The notes under the pieces: model-generated
What the model saw: the letters and a program-made list of their open reading frames with translations, nothing else
Told to the model about the DNA's origin: nothing
Databases searched by the model: none
Assembly (NCBI GenBank): GCA_028279215.1
Contig: JANQOF010000046.1
Coordinates: 25,240-89,239, forward strand
Reading direction: 5' to 3'
DNA: 64,000 nt
Origin: Pirellulales bacterium
Lineage (GTDB): Bacteria; Planctomycetota; Planctomycetia; Pirellulales; Lacipirellulaceae
Translations under genes and position numbers: made by a program
Part shown: positions 28,125 through 37,340 of the stretch, one piece after another
Layout of the letters: each line of letters begins with the position of its first letter
Position numbering within the stretch: position 1 is the first letter of the stretch

Positions 28125-29957
28125 CTACGGTTTTCCCTTCTCAACCAAACGCACGATCTCTTGCTGGTTCATTGCTCTACCAACCATCAAAACCTCGTCA
28201 ACTTTGCCACGTAAGTCATGAAAAGTCACTCCGGGAAAACGCGTGCTATTAAGCCAACTACCCAAGCAAACGTCCTCCAACCTAAGTAATCCGGGCGTCA
28301 ACCCTTGCTGAGAATCAGGGTCCGCCACCATATCGACACTCATTCCATCCATATAGCAATCGACCTCGCCACTTTCCTGTATCACGAGTGCAATATGCAT
28401 CCATGTCCTAAGCTGATGCGGTTCGACTCGCTTAGACGATTCCCAGGCCACCTGCGCCTCTAAGCCACCGTCTTGAAGAAACCCCAGGTGAAACTGGCCA
28501 TTCTTCCGCAACTGCCAATGAAAATCGCCCGCGCCTTCGTAGTCGGCACACATAAACAGACTGACATAGTCGCCCAGTAGCTCGTCGATTTGCACCCACG
28601 CGGCGATCGTTAATGCATCGTGTTTTCCAGGGATTCGAAAATGGACGTAGTTGTTAGCACCATTTGCAGTGGCGACACCTTCAAACCTAAGCGACTGCTT
28701 GAAAGACCATCTACCAGACTCCCAAGTTGCACCCTTAATGTTTCCGTGAAGCGACTGACCGTCATTAGCTCGCTCAAGGAGCAGTGAGTCGTTTGGTTCT
28801 TGGTTGTCGAAGGTATAGTGGGCCAAAACATCGTCATCCTCAGCCAGTTGCTTGCAGTGCTCCATCCATCGCTCATACGCCTGCTTTCTCGCTAACGTGC
28901 TCGGGTCTGGTACTTCGCGAAAGAAGCGATCGTCATTCACCACGGCATCAAGAAACTCGCCCTCTTGATTAACTCTCGCAGACTCGTTGACCTCAAGCCG
29001 CCTCCGGCCGAGTACACCCGCCCCATCCGACACTGATGCTACTACCTCTACTTCTCCGTCGAAGACGGTTACCCCAACCGTCTCGTCCATCGAGACTTCG
29101 ACGCCGAACTCAGTGCCTAGATCGACAATCGCCGCATACGGTGTTTCTATCGTAAAACCAATTGAATCTGGCGACACATTTCCTACTAGCCGACCGCGCT
29201 CGACCCGAATACGGTCTTCAGAGACCAGTGCATACGCAGCCGGGCCCTCAATCAGCACCTTTACACCCGAGCGCATCTCTAACTCGATTACACCACGATC
29301 AAGAGAGTAGGCTCCCGCCCTGTATCCGGCATGAGGCTTCATCGGAACAACTGTCGGTGGCGAATCACCATCGTCAACATACAACTCGGCTTCTACCGAA
29401 TCGGATAACACAGCCAGAACCGGCTCAACAACCACTTCCGGCGCGACCTCTTCAGCGGTCGCCCTATCTGCGGCGACCGCTGTGACCAATTCCTCCCGCG
29501 ACGCGAAGTGGACGAAAACCATAAACAAACAAGCGGCCATTGCGGCCGCACCTAAATAGACAACACTAACCGGTATCTCAATCGGTTGTGGACGGCGACG
29601 GCGGCTTTGCTCCAACTCTTCTTCAAGTCGTCGTTTCTCGGCCTCGGCACGCTCTATCAACCGAGCTCTCTCTGCCGCCTCGCGCTCCACCTGTCGGCGC
29701 GCTTCGCGCTCGGCTTCCGCCAACAACTCTGCCACCGCAATCGGATCGATCCCGTTTAGGCACCTGCGCGCTCCCATGCCCCTATTCCAGAGCAGCATTC
29801 CATGAACCACAGCCTGTCGCCGATACAGCGCAGGAAACTCCGCATTGCCGATCATCAGTTCTCGAAAACGCGCCTTTTTTTCCGCGGACAGTTGCCCTTC
29901 AAGACACAAAGTCACCAACTCTTGGAACTCATACTCGATCCGCTGATTGTCGTTCAC
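28125..29957 (-). CDS. FecR-LamG transmembrane regulator (probable anti-sigma partner)
   Basis: A 610-residue protein. Residues 1-120 are cytoplasmic and end in a charged coiled coil (about 78-120). A transmembrane helix lies at 129-151 (PVSVVYLGAAAMAACLFMVF). A FecR-type domain spans about 225-330 (VLIEGPAAYALVSEDRIRVE, GRLVGN, TPYAAIVDLGTEFGVEV, VTVFDGEVEVVA). A LamG/concanavalin-like domain spans about 395-605 (TIAAWVQIDELLGDYVSLF, YMDGMSVDM). FecR proteins pass envelope signals to ECF sigma factors; the added LamG suggests binding of a sugar or polymer. GTG start overlaps the stop of the sigma gene by four bases, a coupled pair. Confidence 0.87.
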   Translation of the reverse strand: MNDNQRIEYEFQELVTLCLEGQLSAEKKARFRELMIGNAEFPALYRRQAVVHGMLLWNRGMGARRCLNGIDPIAVAELLAEAEREARRQVEREAAERARLIERAEAEKRRLEEELEQSRRRRPQPIEIPVSVVYLGAAAMAACLFMVFVHFASREELVTAVAADRATAEEVAPEVVVEPVLAVLSDSVEAELYVDDGDSPPTVVPMKPHAGYRAGAYSLDRGVIELEMRSGVKVLIEGPAAYALVSEDRIRVERGRLVGNVSPDSIGFTIETPYAAIVDLGTEFGVEVSMDETVGVTVFDGEVEVVASVSDGAGVLGRRRLEVNESARVNQEGEFLDAVVNDDRFFREVPDPSTLARKQAYERWMEHCKQLAEDDDVLAHYTFDNQEPNDSLLLERANDGQSLHGNIKGATWESGRWSFKQSLRFEGVATANGANNYVHFRIPGKHDALTIAAWVQIDELLGDYVSLFMCADYEGAGDFHWQLRKNGQFHLGFLQDGGLEAQVAWESSKRVEPHQLRTWMHIALVIQESGEVDCYMDGMSVDMVADPDSQQGLTPGLLRLEDVCLGSWLNSTRFPGVTFHDLRGKVDEVLMVGRAMNQQEIVRLVEKGKP

Positions 29958-30466
29958 GCGGGTCCCTCCTCGCCGATCAGCTTACGCTCAATACAATCCG
30001 CGAGCACCTTGCGGGCTCTGAATAGTGCCACTTTTACGGAACTCAAGCTCATTTCACACTGCTCTGCAATGGCAGTCAGTGACAACTCTTGGTGGTAACG
30101 CAGTTGAACAAGCCTTGTCGCCCGAGACTCCAGCCGTTTCAAGCACTTCGCCAGAGCATCCCGTCGATCGCTCACATGATTATCTACCTCGAATCCCCCA
30201 GCTACTCGGTCGACCAAATCGTCATCGAACAGTAGGCGATCACTCCGGACGCGCTTACGATATGCCAGAACCTGGAGGTACGAAATCTTATAGGCCCAAG
30301 GATGAAACGGCCGGCTTGGGTCATAGTCCGACTCCTTCTCCCAGAGCACCAGATTGGTTTCCTGCAGAATGTCGTTAGCTGCCTCAGGATCACCAATAAG
30401 GGAAAAGATGAACGCAAACAGCGAACTCTGTATCTCCGTAACCAGCTGATTGTACGAACTCGCCAC
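29954..30466 (-). CDS. ECF-type RNA polymerase sigma factor
   Basis: A 170-residue ECF sigma factor. Region 2 is visible as LFAFIFSLIGDPEAANDILQ, ETNLVLWEKES and PWAYKISYLQVLAYRKRVRS. Region 4 is RATRLVQLRYHQELSLTAIA followed by the helix-turn-helix EQCEMSLSSVKVALFRARKV. The sequence matches the planctomycete and verrucomicrobial subfamily paired with FecR proteins. The start is GTG at 30464-30466 without a strong ribosome-binding site. The stop overlaps the start of the FecR-LamG gene. It heads the nine-gene minus-strand block and is the likely regulator of the surface proteins downstream. Confidence 0.9.
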   Translation of the reverse strand: MASSYNQLVTEIQSSLFAFIFSLIGDPEAANDILQETNLVLWEKESDYDPSRPFHPWAYKISYLQVLAYRKRVRSDRLLFDDDLVDRVAGGFEVDNHVSDRRDALAKCLKRLESRATRLVQLRYHQELSLTAIAEQCEMSLSSVKVALFRARKVLADCIERKLIGEEGPA

Positions 30467-31223
30467 AGAGCACCCACAACTGGTTCAGGGTAACGCCTGT
30501 CAGATCTCCGCCATCGCTAAGTAATTAGTAGAAACTTGGGAGAGGTTACCATAATATCCCGAACAATCGAGAATTTGCAGTTCGGCCCCCCCCTGTAGTA
30601 GTATTGCCAGACCCTTCGGACCGATGGGTGCCAGTTTTGGAGCACGCCACTGCCGAAGGTCGGCAGGCAGCAGAAGGCACATGCTCCAGCGAGCTGATCA
30701 CCTACATCGCCATGATTAGTCTTGTGTCAAAAAGGCTGGCCAAGGCTCAAGACTGACTTGCAAACACGTTCTAAGTACAAAGGAGGCCTCCGCTTTCGGA
30801 ATCCACCGCACAGATTCTTCCGCTCCATACGGGTTGAGGTGTTCTAGCTTATTGTTTGCGAGTGCCCTAGTATGCCGCAGTTCACAGGTCTTCCAGGCGA
30901 CTGCCACCGATTCCGAACGCATTCATAGGAAGAGCAAGAAAGTTACGCCGGCCTACCTTCGGGCAGTGATCGAAGAGGCAGTTGCGACTAAACAACATCA
31001 TTCTTCGATCGCTGGCGACTTTCGAGGAGGATAAGAGTGGCTTAAGCTGTTCCGCGAATCACTGCATACAGCTCAGGAAGTCAGTATCGGTAGGTTGTAT
31101 CGGCGTTCTGGCTGTAGCTTGGATCTGGCGCAGACACTCAACAGATCGTTGAAGTGATGCACGGAACAATCCTTCAAGCATCAAATCTCAGAATGACTAT
31201 CAGATGTACGTGGCCTATGGTGA
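30467..31223. other. Gene-poor region upstream of the ECF/FecR block
   Basis: No gene can be supported. It should contain the promoter of the sigma-factor gene near its left end. A plus-strand frame ending at 31034 encodes a plausible-looking stretch KKVTPAYLRAVIEEAVATKQ but has no credible start, and other frames are random in character. Together with the next entries this looks like decayed sequence. Confidence 0.4.
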
Positions 31224-31463
31224 GAAAACAGACATTTCCGTAGCGACTTCGATCTTCAAGGCGACCAATTACGGCAGTACATTACGTCGTTCACGATCGG
31301 CGCCGCCAAGCAGACGATCCATGCTTTCAAGCTGTTTGAGTGGCGGATCGACAGCGATACGTCTGCGGACGATGACGGGGTAGTCGTTGCGGAGTGCGAA
31401 GCATTCGTCAAGAACCCACAACTCGACCCTGCCGCCCGTTTGGCGGGAGTTCTCGGCACTTGA
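31224..31463 (+). pseudogene. Protein-like fragment without a start codon
   Basis: A 79-codon frame is open from a TGA at 31221-31223 to TGA at 31461-31463. Its product includes QLRQYITSFTIGAAKQTIHA, then FKLFEWRIDSDTSADDDGV and a tail PQLDPAARLAGVLGT. Amino-acid composition is that of a real protein C terminus, but there is no ATG, GTG or TTG near the beginning. I do not recognise the family. It is most simply the 3' remnant of a gene lost by deletion. Confidence 0.35.
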
Positions 31464-31799
31464 GGTTTGCAGTGTCCATTCTACTTAGAAACTGTTCTTG
31501 CTGCGCTGACCTGCATCGGTTGTTGCGGCGATGCCGAGCGGTGCCAAGTTGACCGGTCGTTCGAAAGTTGTGTTGACGGCGATTAACGAGGCAACCCACC
31601 GGCCGCTATATCCACGACGCGCAGTGGATGGCGAACGAACGGGTAGCCAATAAGGTTCCCGCCGCTGCCCGGCCGCGGCGGCCAATGGGTCGAGTCACGG
31701 AGTCAGTGTGAAACCTCGGTGGACTCCTGCGCGACCATGGGGGGTGAAGCTCGCCAGTCAAGATGAAAAAACCCTCAGCGGCTACCGGCGTTTTTCAAG
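31464..31799. other. Intergenic region 3' of tRNA-Arg
   Basis: No gene is seen. Immediately beyond the tRNA, on the minus strand, a run TTTTTT follows a weakly paired G/C-rich segment (about 31765-31796), a possible terminator for the tRNA. No duplicate of the tRNA 3' end was found, so an attachment site cannot be claimed. Confidence 0.35.
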
Positions 31800-31873
31800 C
31801 ACACCCCGCAGGATTCGAACCTGCAACCTTCGGATTCGTAGTCCGATGCTCTATCCAGTTGAGCTAGGGGTGC
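31800..31873 (-). tRNA. tRNA-Arg (anticodon ACG)
   Basis: A 74-base cloverleaf read on the minus strand. It begins GCACCCC (31867-31873) and ends GGGGTGT plus discriminator G at 31800, with a G-U pair at the end of the acceptor. The anticodon stem TCGGA/TCCGA encloses CTACGAA, giving ACG. The T arm is GCAGG TTCGAAT CCTGC. CCA is not encoded. Confidence 0.94.
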
Positions 31874-32023
31874 GTGGGGTTGGGACGGCCGTGTCGCGAA
31901 CAAGGTTCGCGACCTTTTGCGAGACCAAGAAGTGTAGCAAATGCGGCATTCTGGGCGAAGGGGGATCGATGCACGCCAGCGGGCTGTTGAACACGCGGGG
32001 CGATTCATGCTAGGAAAACGGCT

Positions 32024-33088
32024 ATGAACAGCGCCCTTGAATTACTGACTACCGACGCCTTGCCCGACTGCGGGCCGCTGGCGGTGGTGTTTGGTGACGA
32101 TGACTACCTGAAGCGCGAAGTGTTATTGAAGCTGCGGGCTGGTGAGGCAGTCGATGCGTATGGGGGGCGAGAGGTTGAGTGGCGCGACGTGCATGACGCG
32201 CTTACCATGACATCATTGTTCGGCGACGGCGCCCAGGTAGTGGTGATCGAAGAGGCCGATCCGTTTGTCAAAGAGTACCGCGACAAGCTTGAGCATTGGG
32301 TGGATGGTGCCCGTGCATCGCGAACACTGGTTCTGGAAGTGAAGTCCTGGCCAAAAACAACGCGCCTTGCGAAGGCTGTGGAGAAGGTGGGCCTGGCCGT
32401 GGAGTGCGCGGTACCAACCGACAATAAAGGGGGACGTCAATCCAAGTTCGTGGCGGGCGCTAAGAAGTGGCTGGCACAACGGGCAAAAAAGGCGCATCAG
32501 GTTGCCATTGAACGCGCCGCGTGCGACGAACTATTTGAACTACTGCCGTTATCGCTCGGCTTAATGGACCAGGAAGTAGCCAAACTCTCACTACTAGCGG
32601 GCGACAAGATCGATGTGTCGCTCGTGCAAGCGAACGTAGGCGACTGGCGGACGCGGCAAACGTGGGACATGATCGATGCAATGGTCGAAGGGCGGGCGGC
32701 AGACGCCTTGGGGCAACTTGATCGGTTACTGGCCGCCGGCGAGCAACCCATCGCGATTCTTGCCCAGGCGGCTTATACGCTACGGAAGTTCGCCACTGCG
32801 GCGCGATTGGTCGAACAGGCCGAGGAGGGTGGCAAGCGGGTGACGCTACCACAAGTGGTTGCCACTGCTGGATTTTGGAAGAACAAGGTTGCCGACGCCG
32901 TTCGGCAACTCAGGTTAATCGGCCGTGGCCGCGCCGAACAGTTGACCAACTGGCTGCTAGCGGCCGATCTGGCGATGAAGGATCACAACAGCGCACCGGA
33001 GGCGGCGCGGCTGGAACTCGAGCAGCTGATTGTGCGACTCTCCAAAGCGTTTTCGCCGGGCGGCGGGCCGGCAAGCGCCGACCGCTAG
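32024..33088 (+). CDS. holA: DNA polymerase III delta subunit
   Basis: A 354-residue delta subunit of the clamp loader, which opens the beta sliding clamp during replication. Features: N-terminal AAA-like fold with VVFGDDDYLKREVLLKLRAG, SLFGDGAQVVVIEEADPFVK and LVLEVKSWPKTTRLAKAV; middle LSLGLMDQEVAKLSLLAGD; and the collar-domain segment VEGRAADALGQLDRLLAAGE with PIAILAQAAYTLRKF. Length fits the family (about 340). ATG 32024 has AGGA nine bases upstream. It precedes a lipoprotein gene on the same strand by about 120 bases and is not obviously linked to it. Confidence 0.93.
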   Translation: MNSALELLTTDALPDCGPLAVVFGDDDYLKREVLLKLRAGEAVDAYGGREVEWRDVHDALTMTSLFGDGAQVVVIEEADPFVKEYRDKLEHWVDGARASRTLVLEVKSWPKTTRLAKAVEKVGLAVECAVPTDNKGGRQSKFVAGAKKWLAQRAKKAHQVAIERAACDELFELLPLSLGLMDQEVAKLSLLAGDKIDVSLVQANVGDWRTRQTWDMIDAMVEGRAADALGQLDRLLAAGEQPIAILAQAAYTLRKFATAARLVEQAEEGGKRVTLPQVVATAGFWKNKVADAVRQLRLIGRGRAEQLTNWLLAADLAMKDHNSAPEAARLELEQLIVRLSKAFSPGGGPASADR

Positions 33089-33208
33089 CACCTCTTTATA
33101 ATCGACTTGATTGGAAGCTGGCGTTCTCCTACTATCCACGCCGCAAGTGCTATCGACCGCTTGGGTCGAGTGGTGGGGACATCGTTTGTACACGAAGCTT
33201 CCGAGTCT

Positions 33209-34690
33209 ATGGTTCGAATCGTTTCATTGTGTGTCGCGACTGGGGCCCTGATCGTTGCCGGGTGCAACTCTGGCCCGTGGATGCAATCGGCATTGAAGTC
33301 AGGCAAGCAAGATGCGTCCGGTGAGCCGGTGCTGGCGCAGCCGCGGGAAGGAACTGGCCTGGCGACCGACCCTGTTCAGCAGGCCGGGGCCGTCACGACT
33401 CCCCAGTTGGCTGTTCAGAACGCGAGCACCGCGAGCACCAAGATCACCCCGCTAACGACCAGCGAACTTGATCATGACGACGCGGTACTACGCGAATTGC
33501 AAATGATCGGCGCGGTCGATCCCTTGGCAGCGCAGCAACTGGTTGCGCAACTTGGCAACGTCAAACCATCGTTGCGTCCTCTTGTTGCACGTCAGTTTCG
33601 GACTTCGTGGGAGTACCATCGACAACTAACGGGCGACGCTGATAGCTCAATGCTCACGAATGCCCAGCATCCACCCGGTGCCCGACGTGTTGCCCAAATG
33701 CCCACCGAATACCAACCTGCTGTGGCGCCGCCGCAAGTCGAGCCGCCGGCTACACGCACGCCGGTCGCGGCGCCGCAACCTGCCGAGCCGACGGTGCCAG
33801 ATGTAACGGCTACGCCGGTTTCCCCGTCCGTGAATCCAGCGGCCGACGTTACTGAACCGCAGGCAAGTAGAGACGCGACAATAGAAGTCGATTCGGAAGT
33901 GGCTCCGGCGAAGTTCGAAGCGGAACCCAGGCTCATGCCAGCGGTCGACGAGCAAATGATCGCGCACGTGCCGATGGTTGATGAGCCGCGTGATTGGCAG
34001 GACGTGCTATCGCAAACTATCGATCGCCTCGATGGTGATTTGTCGGACGATCCGCGCAACACGAGCGAAGCGTATCAGCACGTGCGAATGCGATTGCTGC
34101 AGCTGGCAGCCGGCAACCGCAACTTGGCGCTTGCTCCCATTCCGGGGCTGACTCCCACCGAACAAACCTACTGGTCAAACCAACTGTTCGCGATCGCCAC
34201 CTTGCTCGATCATGAGGGCCAGCCGGACGATCAGCGACGCGCGAACTTAGCCACCGATCAGCTTGCCGAAGCCTCCGCGAAGTTGGGCGAACTGTCGAGC
34301 TTGTCGATCAGCAGCTTGGTATTTTGCAAACAGGTGTACGGATTCGGCGACTACGAGGAACCCGATTCCCCAGGATTCGCGCCAGGGCAATCGGTGACCC
34401 TCTACGCGGAGATCGACAACTTTCGTAGTGAATCGACCGAGCGGGGCTACCACACGTCGCTCGCCACGAGCTACGAAGTACTTGATCAGGCCGGAAACCG
34501 TGTCGAGGGGGGCGAGTTCGCCAACGTCGACGACTTCTGTCGCAACAAGAGAAACGATTTCTACATCGAATACACGTTTCAACTCCCCAGCCGCATCTAC
34601 GCGAGCAATTATCAACTCCGGTTGCTGATTCGTGACCGCCTAAGTGGTAAAATTGGCAATGCGACCGCCGATTTCGAAATCCACGAGTGA
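33209..34690 (+). CDS. Large lipoprotein of unknown function
   Basis: A 493-residue protein. ATG at 33209 places MVRIVSLCVATGALIVAGC at the N terminus, a lipoprotein signal with lipobox VAGC. Starting at 33107 would add a 34-residue leader of poor character. Residues about 165-260 are a low-complexity Pro/Ala/Thr/Val region, probably a flexible spacer near the cell wall. The C-terminal 140 residues look folded, with SISSLVFCKQVYGFGDYEEP, GQSVTLYAEIDNF and NYQLRLLIRDRLSGKIGNA, suggesting a beta-sandwich. I do not recognise the family. Its stop lies 54 bases before the SolA-like ATG. Confidence 0.68.
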   Translation: MVRIVSLCVATGALIVAGCNSGPWMQSALKSGKQDASGEPVLAQPREGTGLATDPVQQAGAVTTPQLAVQNASTASTKITPLTTSELDHDDAVLRELQMIGAVDPLAAQQLVAQLGNVKPSLRPLVARQFRTSWEYHRQLTGDADSSMLTNAQHPPGARRVAQMPTEYQPAVAPPQVEPPATRTPVAAPQPAEPTVPDVTATPVSPSVNPAADVTEPQASRDATIEVDSEVAPAKFEAEPRLMPAVDEQMIAHVPMVDEPRDWQDVLSQTIDRLDGDLSDDPRNTSEAYQHVRMRLLQLAAGNRNLALAPIPGLTPTEQTYWSNQLFAIATLLDHEGQPDDQRRANLATDQLAEASAKLGELSSLSISSLVFCKQVYGFGDYEEPDSPGFAPGQSVTLYAEIDNFRSESTERGYHTSLATSYEVLDQAGNRVEGGEFANVDDFCRNKRNDFYIEYTFQLPSRIYASNYQLRLLIRDRLSGKIGNATADFEIHE

Positions 34691-34743
34691 CGCCCGGCAC
34701 TTCGGACGAATGCCCACGGCGTGCGAACCCGCACCTTGGCGCG

Positions 34744-35874
34744 ATGCAGCAATACGACACCATTGTGGTTGGCGTGGGAGGCGTGGGCAGCGCGGCCACG
34801 GCATCGCTCGCCCGACGGGGCAACCGTGTACTGGGCATCGACCGCTTTCGCCCGCCACATGCTCGCGGAAGTTCCCACGGTGAAACACGCGTCATCCGTC
34901 AGGCATACTTCGAGCACGCAGACTACGTTCCCCTGTTGCGACACACCTACGACTTGTGGCGCGAATTGGAATCGCGGCAAGAAGTTACGCTGTTCCAGCA
35001 ATGTGGCCTGCTCGAGGTGGGCCCACACGACGGAGAAGTGGTGCCCGGTGTGCTGAAGGCCGCCAGCGAGCACCAGTTGCCGGTGGAGACGTTGTCGGCC
35101 CGCGAAGCGGCCACACGGTGGCCTGCTTTGGCGATTCCGGATGGTTTGGACGTCGTGTATGAACCCACGGCTGGATATCTTCGTGTCGAACAGTGCGTTA
35201 CCGCTATGCTTGCCGACGCTAAGGAGCACGGTGCGCAGCTCGTCACCGATTGCGAAGTGCTCGGTTGGGACGCAAGCGAAGATGGAGTGGAGGTGCGAAC
35301 CACTGAGGGTGTGTACAAGGCAGCGTCGATGGTCATCTCCGCCGGAGCGTGGTCGGGACAACTGCTGGCCGCGTTGGGAATTCCGCTTACGCTGCTGCGT
35401 AAGAGCCTGTTTTGGTTCGAGTCGCCTGGCGCGGCCGAGGCCCCTGCCCTGCCGGTGTTCTTGTTCGAGCTCGGTTACGGAGTTCCGTATGGGTTTCCCT
35501 CGCTCGACGGCAAACGGTTGAAAGTGGCGGTACATTCAGGCGGCACGCCAATCGCTGATCCGTCGCTGCTAGACGACGCCGTGGATGCCAATGAGCAACA
35601 AATCGTGGACCGCTTCCTGTCAGAATGCCTGCCAGCGATTGCCGGCCCACCGGTTGACATGGCGACGTGCATGTACACGATGACACCGGATGGTCACTTT
35701 GTGATCGATCGCCACCCAGAGCACGCGAACGTCGTGATCGCCGTCGGGTTCTCTGGGCACGGATTCAAGTTTGTGCCCGTGCTTGGTGAAGCGCTGGCGG
35801 ACTTGGCCATGACCGGATCGACGCCGTTGCCGATTGAGTTTTTGTCGCTAGCACGGTTCGCAACAGAGTTTTGA
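34744..35874 (+). CDS. solA: FAD-dependent amine oxidase, N-methyltryptophan/sarcosine oxidase type
   Basis: A 376-residue monomeric sarcosine oxidase-family flavoenzyme that removes N-methyl groups from amino acids and releases hydrogen peroxide and formaldehyde. The FAD-binding Rossmann motif VVGVGGVGSAATASLARRGN opens the protein when ATG 34744 is used. Further family marks are SSHGETRVIRQAYFEHADYV and, near the end, MATCMYTMTPDGHFVIDRHP. In the latter, Cys aligns with the residue that binds FAD covalently in Escherichia coli SolA. The C-terminal GFSGHGFKFVPVLGEALADL is also typical. An in-frame GTG at 34687 overlaps the preceding stop but would add a non-family leader. The exact substrate is unknown. 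Confidence 0.9.
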   Translation: MQQYDTIVVGVGGVGSAATASLARRGNRVLGIDRFRPPHARGSSHGETRVIRQAYFEHADYVPLLRHTYDLWRELESRQEVTLFQQCGLLEVGPHDGEVVPGVLKAASEHQLPVETLSAREAATRWPALAIPDGLDVVYEPTAGYLRVEQCVTAMLADAKEHGAQLVTDCEVLGWDASEDGVEVRTTEGVYKAASMVISAGAWSGQLLAALGIPLTLLRKSLFWFESPGAAEAPALPVFLFELGYGVPYGFPSLDGKRLKVAVHSGGTPIADPSLLDDAVDANEQQIVDRFLSECLPAIAGPPVDMATCMYTMTPDGHFVIDRHPEHANVVIAVGFSGHGFKFVPVLGEALADLAMTGSTPLPIEFLSLARFATEF

Positions 35875-35929
35875 TGCTGCGTTCGGGATCAGCCGACCGA
35901 CGTCAGTTGCCCGAACTGGGCCAAGGCTG

Positions 35930-37150
35930 CTACTCGTCATCATCGACACCCAGCGCGAATCTGGCGAGCGTGTCTTGGTATCGGGCTTTACCTTCTTCCA
36001 CCACTCGGCGAATCTCCCGCGCGTTTTCTTCGCTCTCTTTGCGCAACTCGGCAATCATCTTTAGCGACTCGACCTGATAGTCGGAGATCGCCGTGACTAG
36101 CTTTTCGAGCGACTCGGGGCTGATCGTAGAACCGTAACCGGCCTTCAACGCCGCACGTTCCAACTCGCGGCCCAAGTCGGCCACGTCTTCGAGGCTCTTG
36201 TTCACGCCTTCCTTTAGTGCTTCGGTCGACTGCGTCGCTTCGTGCAACCCTTGTTGCGAGGTGTAGACCGTTCCCAGGATCGTAAAGACGTGCTCGTTGG
36301 TGGTGAAGAACGTAACGGCTCGACGGTACACTTGGTCCTTGACATTGTGCGTTTGTCGCAACTTGGTTACGAGCGTTTCGCCTACGTCGTAGCCGATGGC
36401 GAGGTTCTCGGCAATGTCTTTGCACAGTTGGTAGACTCGGTCTTCCTTCTTGTAGCGATCGTGCGCCTCGTCGCGCTGAAGCTCCAACCGCGATTGCTGC
36501 GTTTCGTCGTCGCCCTTGTAATCGTTCACCGCCTGTTGGGCCTCGGCGAGGGACTGCTTGGCGGCTTCGAGGTTTGGCAATTGCTTTTCGAGCAATTCGC
36601 GCGACAGAATTTCGGCTTCCTTCAGCGCAAAGCGGAAGTCGATGTAGCCGTCCATGATTACCTGCTCGCGTTCGAGCTGGTCTTTGGTGTCCTTGCAAAC
36701 TTCTTGGTACACGTCGACGATTTTCTCGAACCGCGCGTGTGGCGTGCCACGGCGGATCTTCATCCACACGTTCGACATTTTCTCGCCCAGGCCGATCTTA
36801 CCGTCGTCGAGTTGGGCGATCAGTCGCTTAGAGTCTTCCCGGATCGAGTCGAACATCTGGCTGATCTCGAGGTATCGATTGCCAACGTTGATATCCTCCA
36901 CATTCTCGCGAACCAATTGATTGAAATCGCTCATGTATTTCACCACGTTCGCAATCGCCAAAGCCCGGCCTTCGTCCACGTGACGAACCTCTTCGAGCAA
37001 GCGTATCAACTCGTTCTGCGCATCCTTTCCGGTTGCGATGCCGAATTTCTCCAGCACGTCGAGGGCGCGGTCCATGTACTTCTGAGCCGAACCAGTCATT
37101 TTGGAATTGCTGGAATGCGGCTTTGTTTGCTGGACGGTTTGCTGCGCCAT
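35930..37150 (-). CDS. TelA/YaaN-like (toxic anion resistance family) protein
   Basis: A 406-residue, almost wholly helical cytoplasmic protein. The pattern of charged helices matches the TelA/YaaN family (tellurite resistance-associated): a segment KMSNVWMKIRRGTPHARFEK, then IVDVYQEVCKDTKDQLEREQ, then a late VYRRAVTFFTTNEHVFTILG. I judge the family by pattern only. The family's mechanism is unknown. It is divergent from a DUF6384-like gene across a 190-base spacer, and the two are probably a functional set with the coiled-coil gene beyond. Coiled coil is predicted around residues 185-240 and 365-395. Confidence 0.65.
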   Translation of the reverse strand: MAQQTVQQTKPHSSNSKMTGSAQKYMDRALDVLEKFGIATGKDAQNELIRLLEEVRHVDEGRALAIANVVKYMSDFNQLVRENVEDINVGNRYLEISQMFDSIREDSKRLIAQLDDGKIGLGEKMSNVWMKIRRGTPHARFEKIVDVYQEVCKDTKDQLEREQVIMDGYIDFRFALKEAEILSRELLEKQLPNLEAAKQSLAEAQQAVNDYKGDDETQQSRLELQRDEAHDRYKKEDRVYQLCKDIAENLAIGYDVGETLVTKLRQTHNVKDQVYRRAVTFFTTNEHVFTILGTVYTSQQGLHEATQSTEALKEGVNKSLEDVADLGRELERAALKAGYGSTISPESLEKLVTAISDYQVESLKMIAELRKESEENAREIRRVVEEGKARYQDTLARFALGVDDDE

Positions 37151-37340
37151 CGATACTCCCCTCTATCGAGCGATAAGTAAGGTGAATTGCCGCGATTGGA
37201 CCACGTCGCGAACCGTCGGCGAAGCGCTTGGCGACTAACCCTCAGTAAACAATAATTGTCATCAACTGACAAGCTTCGGCGGAGATCCATGCTCCCAGCA
37301 AAAAGGATCATTGCCGCGGTCACACTCTTGGGGCCATTTG

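Noticed and set aside
31700..31873. Attachment-site duplication of the tRNA-Arg end
   Set aside because: A second copy of the tRNA 3' end was looked for in the window and not found, so a defined integrated element cannot be claimed.
36242..37180. A 312-codon frame opposite the TelA-like gene
   Set aside because: Antisense to a gene with good family pattern and a coherent start; its hydrophobic character comes from the complement of a coiled-coil sequence.
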